Source: Shewanella gaetbuli (GTDB taxonomy: Bacteria > Pseudomonadota > Gammaproteobacteria > Enterobacterales > Shewanellaceae). Taken from it: 64,000 nt of DNA. Location of the stretch: contig NZ_JAKIKP010000006.1 of assembly GCF_023284065.1 (NCBI RefSeq), positions 62,001-126,000 of the forward strand, read 5' to 3'. The number at the start of each line of letters is the position of its first letter. The first letter of the stretch is position 1. Both the position numbers and the translations under genes were made by a program. Of the stretch, positions 7,162 through 15,982 are shown in pieces. The notes below the pieces were generated by a model, which saw only the letters and a program-made list of their open reading frames with translations, was not told the DNA's origin and searched no databases.

Positions 7162-7659
7162 ATGACTACTAATCTCAGCACAATCAGCGCCCAATACTCA
7201 GACGTTGGCATTGGGCAGCTTACCTCCCAAGAAGAAATATATGTTCAGCGCAGAGCGCAGGGGTTAAATCCAACTGCTGCGGCTCGTTCAGCAAATTATG
7301 AGAACCCAGTTAAGGCAGTTGCTATGTTGTCCCAGCGTGAGGACGTGAATATGGCGATTGCTTATGCGCGTGAAATGCAGAGGCAAATTGCGATTGGTGC
7401 AGGTTCAATTGATTTTACAAAGGACGATGCGACCTTGATGTACCTTGAGGCACATGCGACCAGTGAGACTACGGCTGATAAGATTCGGGCGACTGACTCA
7501 CTTGTTAAATTGCACGGGTTAGCGACACCTGAGAAGAAAGAGGTCGTTATCACCAACCGAGGACAGCTTGAGGTTCTTGATGACGAGGAGTTGTTACGTA
7601 TAGCTGGGCAGGATATATCACTGTCGCCTGATGATTACATGGTGGCCGATGATGAATAA
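7162..7659 (+). CDS. Terminase small subunit
   Basis: The 165-aa product recognises phage DNA and recruits the large terminase. The N-terminal half (LTSQEEIYVQRRAQGLNPTA and onward) is the helix-turn-helix DNA-binding region of Terminase_2-type small subunits. Residues ~105-125 (TADKIRATDSLVKLHGL) match the oligomerisation helix these proteins share. The tail is acidic, as expected for contact with the large subunit. It overlaps the start of the large subunit gene by 8 nt, so translation is probably coupled. Transcription likely starts at the paired-site promoter 20-50 bp upstream. Confidence 0.8.
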   Translation: MTTNLSTISAQYSDVGIGQLTSQEEIYVQRRAQGLNPTAAARSANYENPVKAVAMLSQREDVNMAIAYAREMQRQIAIGAGSIDFTKDDATLMYLEAHATSETTADKIRATDSLVKLHGLATPEKKEVVITNRGQLEVLDDEELLRIAGQDISLSPDDYMVADDE

Positions 7660-9406
7660 GGCTATTTGTGACGAGTGCCTAGCCACTATCCCGCATCACA
7701 TGATGTACAACAAGGATTTGTGTATTGAGTGTGCCAAGCATTTGGGTGTGTTTGTCCAGCCGAACAACACTGAGGAAGTGAAGCGCATTGAGGCTGAAAA
7801 AGACCGTGTTGTTAAAGAGAATAAGCAGGCTAAACGTGAGAACCGTGCAGCTAAAAAGGCCGAGTTCGACAAGAAAGAGGAGGCCAAAAAGGAGTTGGCC
7901 GAACGTGCCTTGGTTCGTAGGCGTTTGTTGCCATTTATTAAGCGCCATAATCGGGATTACATGGCTGGTTGGGTTCATGCTGACATTTGTATGCGTCTGG
8001 AAAAGTTCTCGCAGGATGTGGTTGAGGGTAAATCGCCTAGGTTGATGATCACTATGCCGCCCCGACACGGTAAAAGTGAGATTGGTTCAAAAACATTCCC
8101 TTCTTGGCACTTAGGCCGACATGCGGAACATGAGATTATCGTGTCATCGTATTCTGGTGACTTAGCAGAGGACTTTAGCCGAAAGTGCCGTGACTTGATT
8201 GAGGAGGACAAGTTCAAGGCTGCGTTTAAGACAAGGCTTGACCCTGCTACTAAGTCAGTGAAGAAATGGGCAACGACTAAAGGTGGCGGTTTTACCGCTG
8301 CGGGTGTGGGTGGCCCAGTAACAGGTCGTGGTGCGCACATTGGTATTATTGATGACCCTGTGAAAAACCGCGAGGAAGCGGAATCTGAGACTACCCGCCA
8401 GAAGATTAAGGATTGGTATTCATCGACATTCTATACCCGTCTTGCACCTGGGGGCGGGATTTTGATTATTCAGACCCGTTGGCACGAAGATGACCTATCA
8501 GGCTGGTTGCTATCGGTACTGGCAGATGCCGAGCGAGAAGCGGCAGAGGCTGGGGTGGACTTGGCGGCTGACGTTGATAAGTGGGACTTGGTTGAGTACC
8601 CAGCGATAGCGATTGAGGACGAGAAGTACAGGAGAGCAGGCGAGGCGCTACATCCTGACCGCTACCCAATTGAAGCCCTAATGCGTATTAAGAGAACGCT
8701 TATCCCGCGAGATTGGGAGGCACTTTATCAGCAGAGGCCAGTGAGTGAGGACGGTGATTACTTTACGCAGGATATGATGCGTTATTACCATCCAAAGGAC
8801 AGACCGCCTTTGTCGGAGTTACGTATTTATGCTGCGGCTGACTTGGCGATTTCGACTAAGCAGACGAGTGACTTTTCAGTCATTGTGATAGTTGGTGTTG
8901 ACCGTGACGAGAATATTTGGGTACTGGATATGAAACGGGGACGTTGGAACTCGTTGGCGATTATTGACAACCTGTTTGAGACACAGATTAAGTATAAGCC
9001 AGAGATTTTTGGTATCGAGACAGGTCAGATTGAGCTTACCCTTGAGCCGTTTATCCAAAAGGCAGAGCAGGAGCGTAAAGTGCGTTTGCGTTACCAGAAA
9101 CTGCCGACTCGCGGTAAGGACAAAGGGACAAGGGCGAGGCCGATTCAGGGGCGTATGGAGCAGGGGAAAGTGTTCTTCCCTACTATTGAGTCAACGCCTT
9201 GGATGTCAGCATTGTTCAATGAGTTGATGAAATTCCCGTTAGGCCGTAATGACGATATTGTGGATGCCTTGGCATGGATTGGTCAGATGTTGATGATGTT
9301 TGGTATTAAGCGAGCACCTAAAGCGCCACGTAAAAAGTCGTTCTTGGACAAGGTACGTAAATTTGGTGGCGGTAAAGGTCGCCACAAGTCGAGCATGGCG
9401 GCTTAG
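7652..9406 (+). CDS. Terminase large subunit with N-terminal zinc ribbon
   Basis: The 584-aa DNA-packaging motor has an ATPase and a headful/cos nuclease. Start choice: ATG at 7652 (or the adjacent 7649) overlaps the terS stop. Residues 6-27 hold CxxC...CxxC (C6, C9, C24, C27), a zinc ribbon, followed by a Lys/Glu-rich coiled coil to about residue 80. The ATPase begins near residue 100, with Walker A PPRHGKS at ~136-142 and Walker B IGIIDD at ~230-235. The C-terminal RNase H-like nuclease begins with AAADLAIS, and its second acidic patch is DDIVDALAW. The zinc-ribbon/coil extension is not usual for terminases and may contact the small subunit or host factors. Confidence 0.9.
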   Translation: MNKAICDECLATIPHHMMYNKDLCIECAKHLGVFVQPNNTEEVKRIEAEKDRVVKENKQAKRENRAAKKAEFDKKEEAKKELAERALVRRRLLPFIKRHNRDYMAGWVHADICMRLEKFSQDVVEGKSPRLMITMPPRHGKSEIGSKTFPSWHLGRHAEHEIIVSSYSGDLAEDFSRKCRDLIEEDKFKAAFKTRLDPATKSVKKWATTKGGGFTAAGVGGPVTGRGAHIGIIDDPVKNREEAESETTRQKIKDWYSSTFYTRLAPGGGILIIQTRWHEDDLSGWLLSVLADAEREAAEAGVDLAADVDKWDLVEYPAIAIEDEKYRRAGEALHPDRYPIEALMRIKRTLIPRDWEALYQQRPVSEDGDYFTQDMMRYYHPKDRPPLSELRIYAAADLAISTKQTSDFSVIVIVGVDRDENIWVLDMKRGRWNSLAIIDNLFETQIKYKPEIFGIETGQIELTLEPFIQKAEQERKVRLRYQKLPTRGKDKGTRARPIQGRMEQGKVFFPTIESTPWMSALFNELMKFPLGRNDDIVDALAWIGQMLMMFGIKRAPKAPRKKSFLDKVRKFGGGKGRHKSSMAA

Positions 9407-9579
9407 TTGTCCTTTATAACAGACTGATAACGTCTATACATACGCCAGATAAAACTAAATCCATATATGTTAGAGGAGTGTTGCCTAGGCTAGTTTTTAC
9501 GTGCATTAGGCTGGTTAATAACTAAACCGTAGTGGTATTCTCCGCGCCTAATTTAATTGACACCTCAGAGAAATTTTAA

Positions 9580-9912
9580 ATGGTTAGAATGCTATTGGCA
9601 TTGGTCATGATTTTTGCGTTTACGGGTAAGGTACAATCTGATCCTTTGACACTAGAGCAGCGTGAAAATTTTGTGTGTACGGTGGTCGAGATTTTTGCAG
9701 GGATGGCCATAAATAAAAGGTATGAAGGGGTGTCACTTAATGAAGTTTTGAGGGATATAAATGAACTTGGTGAGGAAGTTTTGGAGGGTGTCGCTAGAGA
9801 TGTTACGCTAGAGGCGTACAAACATACCATGACTACGGTTGATAGCCATGTTGAGCACACTAAAAAAGAGTTCGTAAATAAATGGGTTGTGGATTGTTAT
9901 GAGTCTTTTTGA
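9580..9912 (+). CDS. Small secreted phage protein, 110 aa
   Basis: Residues 1-20 (MVRMLLALVMIFAFTGKVQS) are a typical signal peptide with a probable cleavage site before DPLTL. The mature ~90 residues are soluble, helical and contain two cysteines that could form a disulfide in the periplasm. I recognise no family. It lies after terL with a 173-nt gap and overlaps the 3' end of the reversed gene by 16 nt. Secreted proteins expressed from such cargo positions often protect the lysogen's envelope, but nothing here proves that. The ribosome site is weak. Confidence 0.5.
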   Translation: MVRMLLALVMIFAFTGKVQSDPLTLEQRENFVCTVVEIFAGMAINKRYEGVSLNEVLRDINELGEEVLEGVARDVTLEAYKHTMTTVDSHVEHTKKEFVNKWVVDCYESF

Positions 9913-10544
9913 ACAACCATTTTTTCTACGCTCTCTAAGTAGTTTTTTACGTCTTGGCCAGTGTTAAAACGTTCTAAAGTTATCCTTATAGCCTGTGCCG
10001 CCATGTTAAGTGCTAGTGTGTGATGCATTACGGCTGTTTCTTCGTCATATACAGAGCCTATCACAACGTTATAGTCAGTCGAGTTTTGTATTAGGCTTGC
10101 TATGTTACCATGCGCAGCCAATGACAAGTATGCGTAACACTTGTTGAACTCATCTGCTAAACCTGCTTTCTTAAAGCGACTCCATACACTCATTTGATCG
10201 GGGTCTTTTGCATACCTTTTATCAGTTTTATCCTCGAAAGCCTCCAATAACTTTTTGCCTCTTGATTTTTGATCTTTCGTCATGGCTTCGTGGTGGTCTG
10301 CATATTCTATGCAGCACGCCAAGTCAGCGAATGACTCCAATGCAGAGCGCAAGATGGTTGGAACAGCATTAAGCCGCCTGCTTCGTATTAACGCAACAGC
10401 ATCACAGCAGAGTTCAGATACCCTAATACTCAAAGCGAGGATGTATTTCTCTTGCAGGTCATTGTAAGTTAAGTGCTGGAATTTTTCATCACGGACTCGG
10501 AGCAGTTTTTGCATTTCGTTGTTCAGTGGTGTTTTTGGACGCAT
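9897..10544 (-). CDS. DUF5677-like protein, reversed cargo gene, 215 aa
   Basis: AAGG lies seven bases before the ATG at 10544. The all-alpha sequence resembles DUF5677-type proteins: residues ~55-80 (RRLNAVPTILRSALESFADL) and ~135-150 (CYAYLSLAAHGN) match their conserved RsllEa...L and YxxLSxxxHgn segments. The family function is not established. The gene faces opposite to the flanking late genes, between terL and portal, which is a classic site for accessory (moron) genes that the lysogen can express itself. It carries none of the motifs needed for virion assembly. A defence, exclusion or stress function is plausible by position only. Confidence 0.65.
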   Translation of the reverse strand: MRPKTPLNNEMQKLLRVRDEKFQHLTYNDLQEKYILALSIRVSELCCDAVALIRSRRLNAVPTILRSALESFADLACCIEYADHHEAMTKDQKSRGKKLLEAFEDKTDKRYAKDPDQMSVWSRFKKAGLADEFNKCYAYLSLAAHGNIASLIQNSTDYNVVIGSVYDEETAVMHHTLALNMAAQAIRITLERFNTGQDVKNYLESVEKMVVQKDS

Positions 10545-10634
10545 AACGACCTTGTTTTTATGTCAGCTAAGTGAATGGCTAACGTAACACTACTGCATTT
10601 TAGTGCCAAGACCTTGAGGCCATGCGAGGGCATA

Positions 10635-10958
10635 TTAGTGATTTTTTGATAGTTCCATGACTATTTTTTCTAAGGCATAAACCCTGCTAGTCATTTCTTG
10701 TATGCGCATATCATTCTGACGTAAGCGTTCTTCGTTGAGTGATATACCTTTCATACCAGCGACAATGTTGTCCCTATCTTCGGCAAGAGTCTTGAGTGTT
10801 TCTTTTACGTGGGTCAGTTCAATTCGTGCTGCGGTAAGCCCGTCACTACTTCTGTCTATCTTCCCACCAACCCATACGAGTGATGCAATGATCACGCCTT
10901 GCAGGATTTGGTTGAAGAACCCTTGTAACTGAATTGGTTGTTCATCTTTAGCGGCCAT
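10635..10958 (-). CDS. Membrane-anchored coiled-coil protein, 107 aa
   Basis: Residues ~14-32 (FFNQILQGVIIASLVWVGG) form one transmembrane helix. The remainder (residues ~45-105) is a heptad-rich coiled coil ending in LEKIVMELSKNH. This layout occurs in small phage holin-like, XhlA-like and spanin-like proteins, but no family match is clear. It is reversed relative to the late genes and shares the divergent control region (10959-11038) with the portal gene, where paired AGT-N3-ACT sites lie. No good ribosome site is visible at the ATG, so the start is uncertain. A holin or exclusion role is possible. Confidence 0.5.
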   Translation of the reverse strand: MAAKDEQPIQLQGFFNQILQGVIIASLVWVGGKIDRSSDGLTAARIELTHVKETLKTLAEDRDNIVAGMKGISLNEERLRQNDMRIQEMTSRVYALEKIVMELSKNH

Positions 10959-10983
10959 GTTGTATCACTGTTTCAAAAGTATT

Positions 10984-11017
10984 AGTATTACTGTTATTAT
11001 ACAATATAAGTAACACT
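10984..11017 (+). promoter_or_regulatory. Paired operator and promoter before the portal gene
   Basis: AGTATTACT (10984-10992) and AGTAACACT (11009-11017) are 25 bp apart, start to start. TGTTATTATACAAT between them offers a -10 region. The same arrangement precedes other phage transcription units. Confidence 0.55.
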
Positions 11018-11038
11018 TATCAATTTGTGGGCTTTTTG

Positions 11039-13159
11039 ATGGGTAAAGACAAGAAACATCGTGAACTCAAAGACGCTGACAGTATTGCGTTGGATAACTA
11101 CGCTCGTTTTGCTGATGCGTACAAAGGTGAACATACCTCTTATGTTGAGCGCGCACAGCGTAATGATAAATTCTACGCAGGTGAGCAATGGAAAGCTGAA
11201 GACAAAGCGACATTAGAGGCTGAGGGTCGCCCAGCACTGACACTTAACCTGATTTTATCAACTGTGAATGCCATCATTGGTGAGCAGTTAGACCGTAAGG
11301 TTGAGCCAATATTCCGTGCAACCAGTAAAGGGCATGAGGATACCGCATTTCGTTTGAACAAGATTACTCGTTGCATATTGAATGACAACGACTATGACGA
11401 TACCGAGGAGCGAGTATTCAGTGATGGCATTATTGGAGGCCGAGGCTTCTTTGATATTCGTCTAAGTTTCGCCAATAACGCTTTCGGTGAGGTGGCTATT
11501 TCTTTGGAGAACCCACTTGAGGTTGTCATTGATAAAGAAGCTAAAGAAATGGACCCGACCACATGGAATGAGGTATTCATTAGCCGTTGGATGACTGTTG
11601 AGGATATTGAGGTTGAGTACGGCTTTAAAGCTGCTGAACGTATACGCTCAATGTCAGAGGGGCAGAGCTACCATGACGTAGAAAACTTTGATTACTTCGC
11701 TGAAACCTTTGGTGGTGAGGAAGCCCAGACCACAGACCCAGAAGAACGAGGCAAGTTAAGACGAGTGCGCGTTATCGAACGCCAGCACTATAAACTGTGT
11801 GAGCAGCTTTGTTATGTAGACGTTGTTACTGGTGATGTTCGCCCAATCCCAATGACCACCTCAGAGGAAGAAGCGAAGCAAAACGCACCACTTTACAATG
11901 CTATGGTTGCGAAACGTAAGATGCGCAGAGTGCGAATCACTACGTCTGTTGACCGAGTGCTACTTCATGATGATTGGTCGTTGTACCGCAGTTTCACCAT
12001 TGTGCCATTCTTCCCATATTTCCGTAGAGGCCGACCATTTGGTGTCGTGGACAATTTGATTGATCCACAAAACCTACTCAACAAGACTAGCTCGCAGGAG
12101 CTACACATCGTTAATACCACCGCTAACTCAGGCTGGGTTGTTGAGGAGGGGAGTCTCACCAACATGGACGAGGACGAGCTTGAGGAGCGCGGGGCAGAAA
12201 CTGGCCTTGTTTTGGTTCACGCCAAAGGTGCTAGCCGACCTGAGAAAATCACGCCAAATCAGATCCCCACGGGCATTGACCGAATTAGCCAAAAGGCATC
12301 ATCGACCATTCGTGAGGTGTCAGCAGTTAATGCCTCAATGCTTGGCGCAAGTCGAGCAGACCAATCGGGTCTAGCCCAAGAGAAGTCGATTGTTCGTGGT
12401 CAGGTACAAATCTCAGTGGTGCTAAGTAACTTGCGCAGAGCGAGGCTAAATGTACTCCGCAAAGTGCTTGAGCTAGTCCAAGATTTTTATGTCGAGGAGC
12501 GTTATTTCTCCATGACCGATGACAGCATCATTGGCGAGGACGAGGAGCAGCAATATGGCATCAATGTACCGTCAGAAGATGGTGAGATTCTTTATGACGT
12601 AACGCTTGGCAAGTATTCAGTGGCGGTTGATTACCGACCTGCTGATGGAACGCTTTATGACAAGGAGTTTGAGGAAGCACTACGTATGCGAGAGCTTGGT
12701 ATAGCTATCCCTGACTATGTGCTTGTTCAATACAGTAATTTAACTAAACGTAGTGAAATTGCTGAGTTCCTTAAAAACAGCCAAGGGTTTGGTGAGCTTT
12801 CCGAGGAGGAGGCAGCGTTACAGCAAATGCAGGCTGAACATCAAGTTCGTCTACTCCAAAAAGAAATCGAAACCATTGATGCAGAGATTCAAGTGGCCTT
12901 GGCTACGGCCAAAGAGAAAATGGCTCGTGCTGATTCGCTTGAGGGTTACAACGAGGCACAAATGGAAATGTTCAAACTTTCTGAAGCCCGTAAGCAGAAA
13001 GAGCAAGAGTTGTCCCTACGTATTGCTTTGGCCGCAAGAAGTCACAGTAACCAAAATAACCTTACTGATAAACGTATTGCGTCCCAAGTGGCAATGAAGT
13101 CTATGGATTTGTCATTTGCGGATAAAAAGACCCCCAAAAGTGAAACCCCGAAACGCTAA
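11039..13159 (+). CDS. Portal protein (P22-like family)
   Basis: The 706-aa product is the dodecameric ring at the capsid vertex through which DNA is packaged and ejected. Its length and the N-terminal signature (NDKFYAGEQW, RPALTLNLI, a conserved NDYDD...GRGFFDI block and NPLEVVID) are those of P22-type portal proteins. The C-terminal ~130 residues form a long Gln/Glu/Lys coiled coil, comparable to the P22 barrel. ATG at 11039 is preferred over the in-frame GTG at 11027; neither has a strong ribosome site. It begins the second late unit, directly behind the paired-site promoter, and is followed 14 nt later by the scaffold. Confidence 0.85.
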   Translation: MGKDKKHRELKDADSIALDNYARFADAYKGEHTSYVERAQRNDKFYAGEQWKAEDKATLEAEGRPALTLNLILSTVNAIIGEQLDRKVEPIFRATSKGHEDTAFRLNKITRCILNDNDYDDTEERVFSDGIIGGRGFFDIRLSFANNAFGEVAISLENPLEVVIDKEAKEMDPTTWNEVFISRWMTVEDIEVEYGFKAAERIRSMSEGQSYHDVENFDYFAETFGGEEAQTTDPEERGKLRRVRVIERQHYKLCEQLCYVDVVTGDVRPIPMTTSEEEAKQNAPLYNAMVAKRKMRRVRITTSVDRVLLHDDWSLYRSFTIVPFFPYFRRGRPFGVVDNLIDPQNLLNKTSSQELHIVNTTANSGWVVEEGSLTNMDEDELEERGAETGLVLVHAKGASRPEKITPNQIPTGIDRISQKASSTIREVSAVNASMLGASRADQSGLAQEKSIVRGQVQISVVLSNLRRARLNVLRKVLELVQDFYVEERYFSMTDDSIIGEDEEQQYGINVPSEDGEILYDVTLGKYSVAVDYRPADGTLYDKEFEEALRMRELGIAIPDYVLVQYSNLTKRSEIAEFLKNSQGFGELSEEEAALQQMQAEHQVRLLQKEIETIDAEIQVALATAKEKMARADSLEGYNEAQMEMFKLSEARKQKEQELSLRIALAARSHSNQNNLTDKRIASQVAMKSMDLSFADKKTPKSETPKR

Positions 13160-13173
13160 CATAGGAAGATAAA

Positions 13174-14232
13174 ATGGCTACTAAGCAAGATGACATTTTT
13201 GACACTGACCCAAAACCAACAACCAACCTGTTTGGTGGTGATGTGGACGATGAATTTGTCCAAGCAACACCAGAGGAACGAGGTGATGTGATTTTGGATG
13301 AACCCGAAGAAGAAACTGAGGTTGAGGAAACCGAGGAAGAATCTGAGGCTAAGGAGTCTGATGATGAATCCGAAGAAGAAACCGAGGAAAACGAGGAAGA
13401 ACCCGAAGAATCTGAGGATGAATCTGATGCTGACGAGGAACTTGACGAGGAACAGGACGAAGATGAGAAGCCGAAGAAAAAGGCTCAATCGTCTGGTAAA
13501 GTCCCGCGCTCTCGCCTCAATAAAGAGATCCGCAAGCGCAGAGAGCTTGAAGCTAGACTCCGAGAATTAGAGCAGGGCAAAGAGCAAAGCCCCCAATCGC
13601 AAAAAGGTAAAAGTGAGCCAGAGCCTGAACCTGTGGCACTCAAAGATAAAATCTCGAAAGATGGCTTCCATAAGATGCAAGAGGCCATGATTGATGGTAA
13701 CTCAGAAGAAGCTTTTGAGTTGTTTACCGAAATGATGACTAATGTTGCCTCAACAGTTAGTGAAGCTGCGGCAGAGAAAGCCCGGCAAGAAGCCCTTGGG
13801 GAGATCCAACATAAAGAAACGGTTAATGAGTTATCAAAAACCGCTTCTGAGTTGGCCGAGCGTTACCCAGAGCTTGACCATGAAAGCGATATGGCAGACG
13901 AGGGGTTAATTGAGGAAGTGGTTGAAACCCGTAACCTCTACATTGACCGTGGCATGAGTCCAGCAGAGGCATTGCGCAAAGCTGTTCGCCTAGTGGCAAT
14001 CGACAATGAGCTTGTTGACCGTAAAGCTGAGGTTAAGAAACCTAAAGCCCCATCAAGAATAGATGCACTCGACCGTAAGACTGAGCTTTCTAAAAAAGAG
14101 CGGGGACGTTTAGGCGGTGGCAGCAAGTCACCAGCATCTAATGACCGCAGCCGAATTGCTAACTTGAGCGACCCTGACTTTGCAAGATTGTCTGACGAGG
14201 CAAGACGCAGAGCGCGAGGCGATTACTTATAA
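13174..14232 (+). CDS. Capsid scaffolding protein
   Basis: The 352-aa protein lies between portal and major capsid genes, the standard scaffold position. Residues ~40-100 are almost pure Glu/Asp/Ser low complexity, followed by a basic Lys/Arg segment (~100-135), a helical middle and a basic C-terminus typical of capsid-binding scaffold tails. The acidic block comes from GAGGAA/GATGAA codon runs. There is no protease signature, so the scaffold may be released rather than cleaved. The ribosome site AGGAAG is good. Confidence 0.75.
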   Translation: MATKQDDIFDTDPKPTTNLFGGDVDDEFVQATPEERGDVILDEPEEETEVEETEEESEAKESDDESEEETEENEEEPEESEDESDADEELDEEQDEDEKPKKKAQSSGKVPRSRLNKEIRKRRELEARLRELEQGKEQSPQSQKGKSEPEPEPVALKDKISKDGFHKMQEAMIDGNSEEAFELFTEMMTNVASTVSEAAAEKARQEALGEIQHKETVNELSKTASELAERYPELDHESDMADEGLIEEVVETRNLYIDRGMSPAEALRKAVRLVAIDNELVDRKAEVKKPKAPSRIDALDRKTELSKKERGRLGGGSKSPASNDRSRIANLSDPDFARLSDEARRRARGDYL

Positions 14233-14242
14233 GTTAATTTAT

Positions 14243-14282
14243 TAGTGACACTGTTGACATAAATTAACAGTGTCACTAAAAT
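14243..14282 (+). promoter_or_regulatory. Strong promoter inside a perfect dyad, upstream of the capsid gene
   Basis: TAGTGACACTGTT (14243-14255) and AACAGTGTCACTA (14266-14278) form a perfect 13-bp inverted repeat with a 10-bp centre. A consensus -35, TTGACA (14253-14258), is followed 18 bp later by TAAAAT (14277-14282). Both AGT-N3-ACT cores (14244 and 14269, 25 bp apart) therefore sit on the promoter. Confidence 0.7.
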
Positions 14283-14357
14283 TTAATTATCCAAGTGGTA
14301 ACTTGTAAAACTACTCCCGCCCTCCCATCGGCAATGGGTGACACACCGAAAGACCCA

Positions 14358-14411
14358 CGTTACGGGACGACTTATCAGGATTCATTAATCCCTAGTCGTT
14401 TTGCTGTAACG
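14358..14411 (+). other. Nested hairpin in the major capsid mRNA leader
   Basis: Three concentric stems: CGTTAC/GTAACG (14358-14363 with 14406-14411), ACGACT/AGTCGT (14367-14372 with 14394-14399) and GGATT/AATCC (14378-14382 with 14387-14391). It ends just before the ribosome site (ggagaag). It may stabilise the abundant capsid mRNA or act as a partial terminator (TTTT at 14399-14402). Confidence 0.55.
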
Positions 14412-14434
14412 ACAGGGTTAGACGGAGAAGTCAA

Positions 14435-15577
14435 ATGCCGAACAAGACTAATTTTGCTGCCTTAGATACCGATGCTAAAAAGGTTTGGACACGCGAGGTC
14501 ATGCACCAAGCGCGTGAAAAAATGTTTGCCTCTAAGTTTATTGGTAAAGGCCCAAATGCCATGATTCAGCGCATTACCGAGTTAACTAAAAGTGCTCGTG
14601 GTAATGAAGCTGTTGTAACCTTAGTGCCAGATAGCAACCAAGACGGTATCGTTGGTGATAACGACTTGACGGGTAACGAGGCAACGCTAACTGCCCACCA
14701 AGATAAGGTCATCATCGACCAACTACGTCAAGGTTTCACTAACACTGGTAAATTAACCGACCAAAAAACGGTTGTTAACTTCCGTGAGACTGTACGTGAT
14801 CAGTTAGCTTATTGGTTATCTGACCGTATGGATCAGCTATTCTTCCTTACCCTAGCAGGTGTGACCTTTGCTAAACGCAATGATGGTGGCACTCGCCAAA
14901 GCCAAGGCCAGAATAACGATAACCTATCAGACCTAACCTTTAACCATGCACTTGCGCCAACTACTGAGCGTCATGTGATGGTGCAAGCTGACGGTTCTAT
15001 TGTGGACTCAGACACCACAGCCATTACCACCAATGACACCTTGAAGTACCAACATATCGTGCGTTTAGGTGCGTTAGCCAAACAACGCTACCTACGTGGT
15101 ATTCGCGGTGATGGTGGCTCTGAAGTGTTCCATTTATTCCTTAACCCCGCAGCAATGGCCGAGCTAAAGCTTGACCCTGACTTTATCAACAACGCTCGTC
15201 ATGCTGGCGTTCGTGGCGATAAAAACATGCTGTGGACAGGCGGTGACTCTTACGTGATTGATGGCTTAATCATTCACGAGTTCCGTCATGTACCAACAAC
15301 ATTGGGGGCTGCTGCTGGCTCTAAGTGGGGTGCGGTTGGTGATGTTGATGGCTGTATGGGCTTATTGTGTGGTGCGCAAGCGGTAGGTTTTGTTGACCTA
15401 GACAACGCTGAATGGGACGAGCGTGACCACTTCGACTACGGCAACCGTTACGGTATCTCTTACGGCAAAATCTTTGGTATGAAGAAATTGCAGTTCAAGG
15501 ATGCTAAGGCCACTGCTGATGGCACAGTGAAACAGGATTACGGTGTAATCCGTGTGGATATGGCTATCAAGCAGTAA
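14435..15577 (+). CDS. Major capsid protein, N4-gp56 family
   Basis: The 380-aa HK97-fold shell protein. The N-terminal segment (FAALDTDAKKVWTREVMHQAREKMF), the TELTKSARGNEAVVTLVPD strand region, GNEATLTAHQD and the REtVRDQLAYWLSDRMDQLFF spine helix are the hallmarks of the N4-gp56 major capsid family. It has no N-terminal propeptide. It has its own strong promoter and a structured leader, consistent with high expression. A small dyad with TTTT (GACAC/GTGTC near 15611-15637) follows and may attenuate transcription into the connector genes. Confidence 0.9.
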   Translation: MPNKTNFAALDTDAKKVWTREVMHQAREKMFASKFIGKGPNAMIQRITELTKSARGNEAVVTLVPDSNQDGIVGDNDLTGNEATLTAHQDKVIIDQLRQGFTNTGKLTDQKTVVNFRETVRDQLAYWLSDRMDQLFFLTLAGVTFAKRNDGGTRQSQGQNNDNLSDLTFNHALAPTTERHVMVQADGSIVDSDTTAITTNDTLKYQHIVRLGALAKQRYLRGIRGDGGSEVFHLFLNPAAMAELKLDPDFINNARHAGVRGDKNMLWTGGDSYVIDGLIIHEFRHVPTTLGAAAGSKWGAVGDVDGCMGLLCGAQAVGFVDLDNAEWDERDHFDYGNRYGISYGKIFGMKKLQFKDAKATADGTVKQDYGVIRVDMAIKQ

Positions 15578-15652
15578 GCCTAGTTAGGTATTCGGGGGAG
15601 TTGCCAAGGACGGTGACACCGTAGTTAGTGTCTTTTAAGTGAGAGCAAAACA

Positions 15653-15967
15653 ATGAAATTCAAGAACTATCGAACCAAAACCATTAAAGCCTGTAACGCA
15701 GAGGGTCATGCACTGTGCTTTAAGTCGGGTGAAGAACGCGAACTGCCAGAGCATTTGGAAGTATTCGCCATTGAAAGTGGTTTAGTGCCATTGGATGAAG
15801 TCGAAATGGTAGAAGCGCGTGAAGCTGAGGCAAAAAAGGCCGCAGATGCAGCCAAAAAAGCTAAAGCTGAAAAGGACAAGGCAGCTAAAAAAGCTCGCTC
15901 GGACGCACTAAAGAAAGCCTCGACCGAAGCCGCACAAGAAGAAGTGCTTGCGAAAGCCGCAGAGTAA
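15653..15967 (+). CDS. Hypothetical virion-region protein with Ala/Lys tail, 104 aa
   Basis: Residues 1-55 form a small folded domain (MKFKNYRTKTIKACNAEG...). Residues ~58-104 are an Ala/Lys/Glu helix with many alternating AKKA repeats, probably one long charged helix. Its place right after the capsid gene suggests a head-stabilising or decoration role, as in other short-tailed phages, but no family is recognised. Spacing to the next gene is 15 nt. Confidence 0.65.
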   Translation: MKFKNYRTKTIKACNAEGHALCFKSGEERELPEHLEVFAIESGLVPLDEVEMVEAREAEAKKAADAAKKAKAEKDKAAKKARSDALKKASTEAAQEEVLAKAAE

Positions 15968-15982
15968 CAGGAGTAGCCGAAC

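Noticed and set aside
9897..10544. HEPN ribonuclease
   Set aside because: The YLSLAAHGN segment is reminiscent, but the required Arg of the R-x4-6-H motif is missing.
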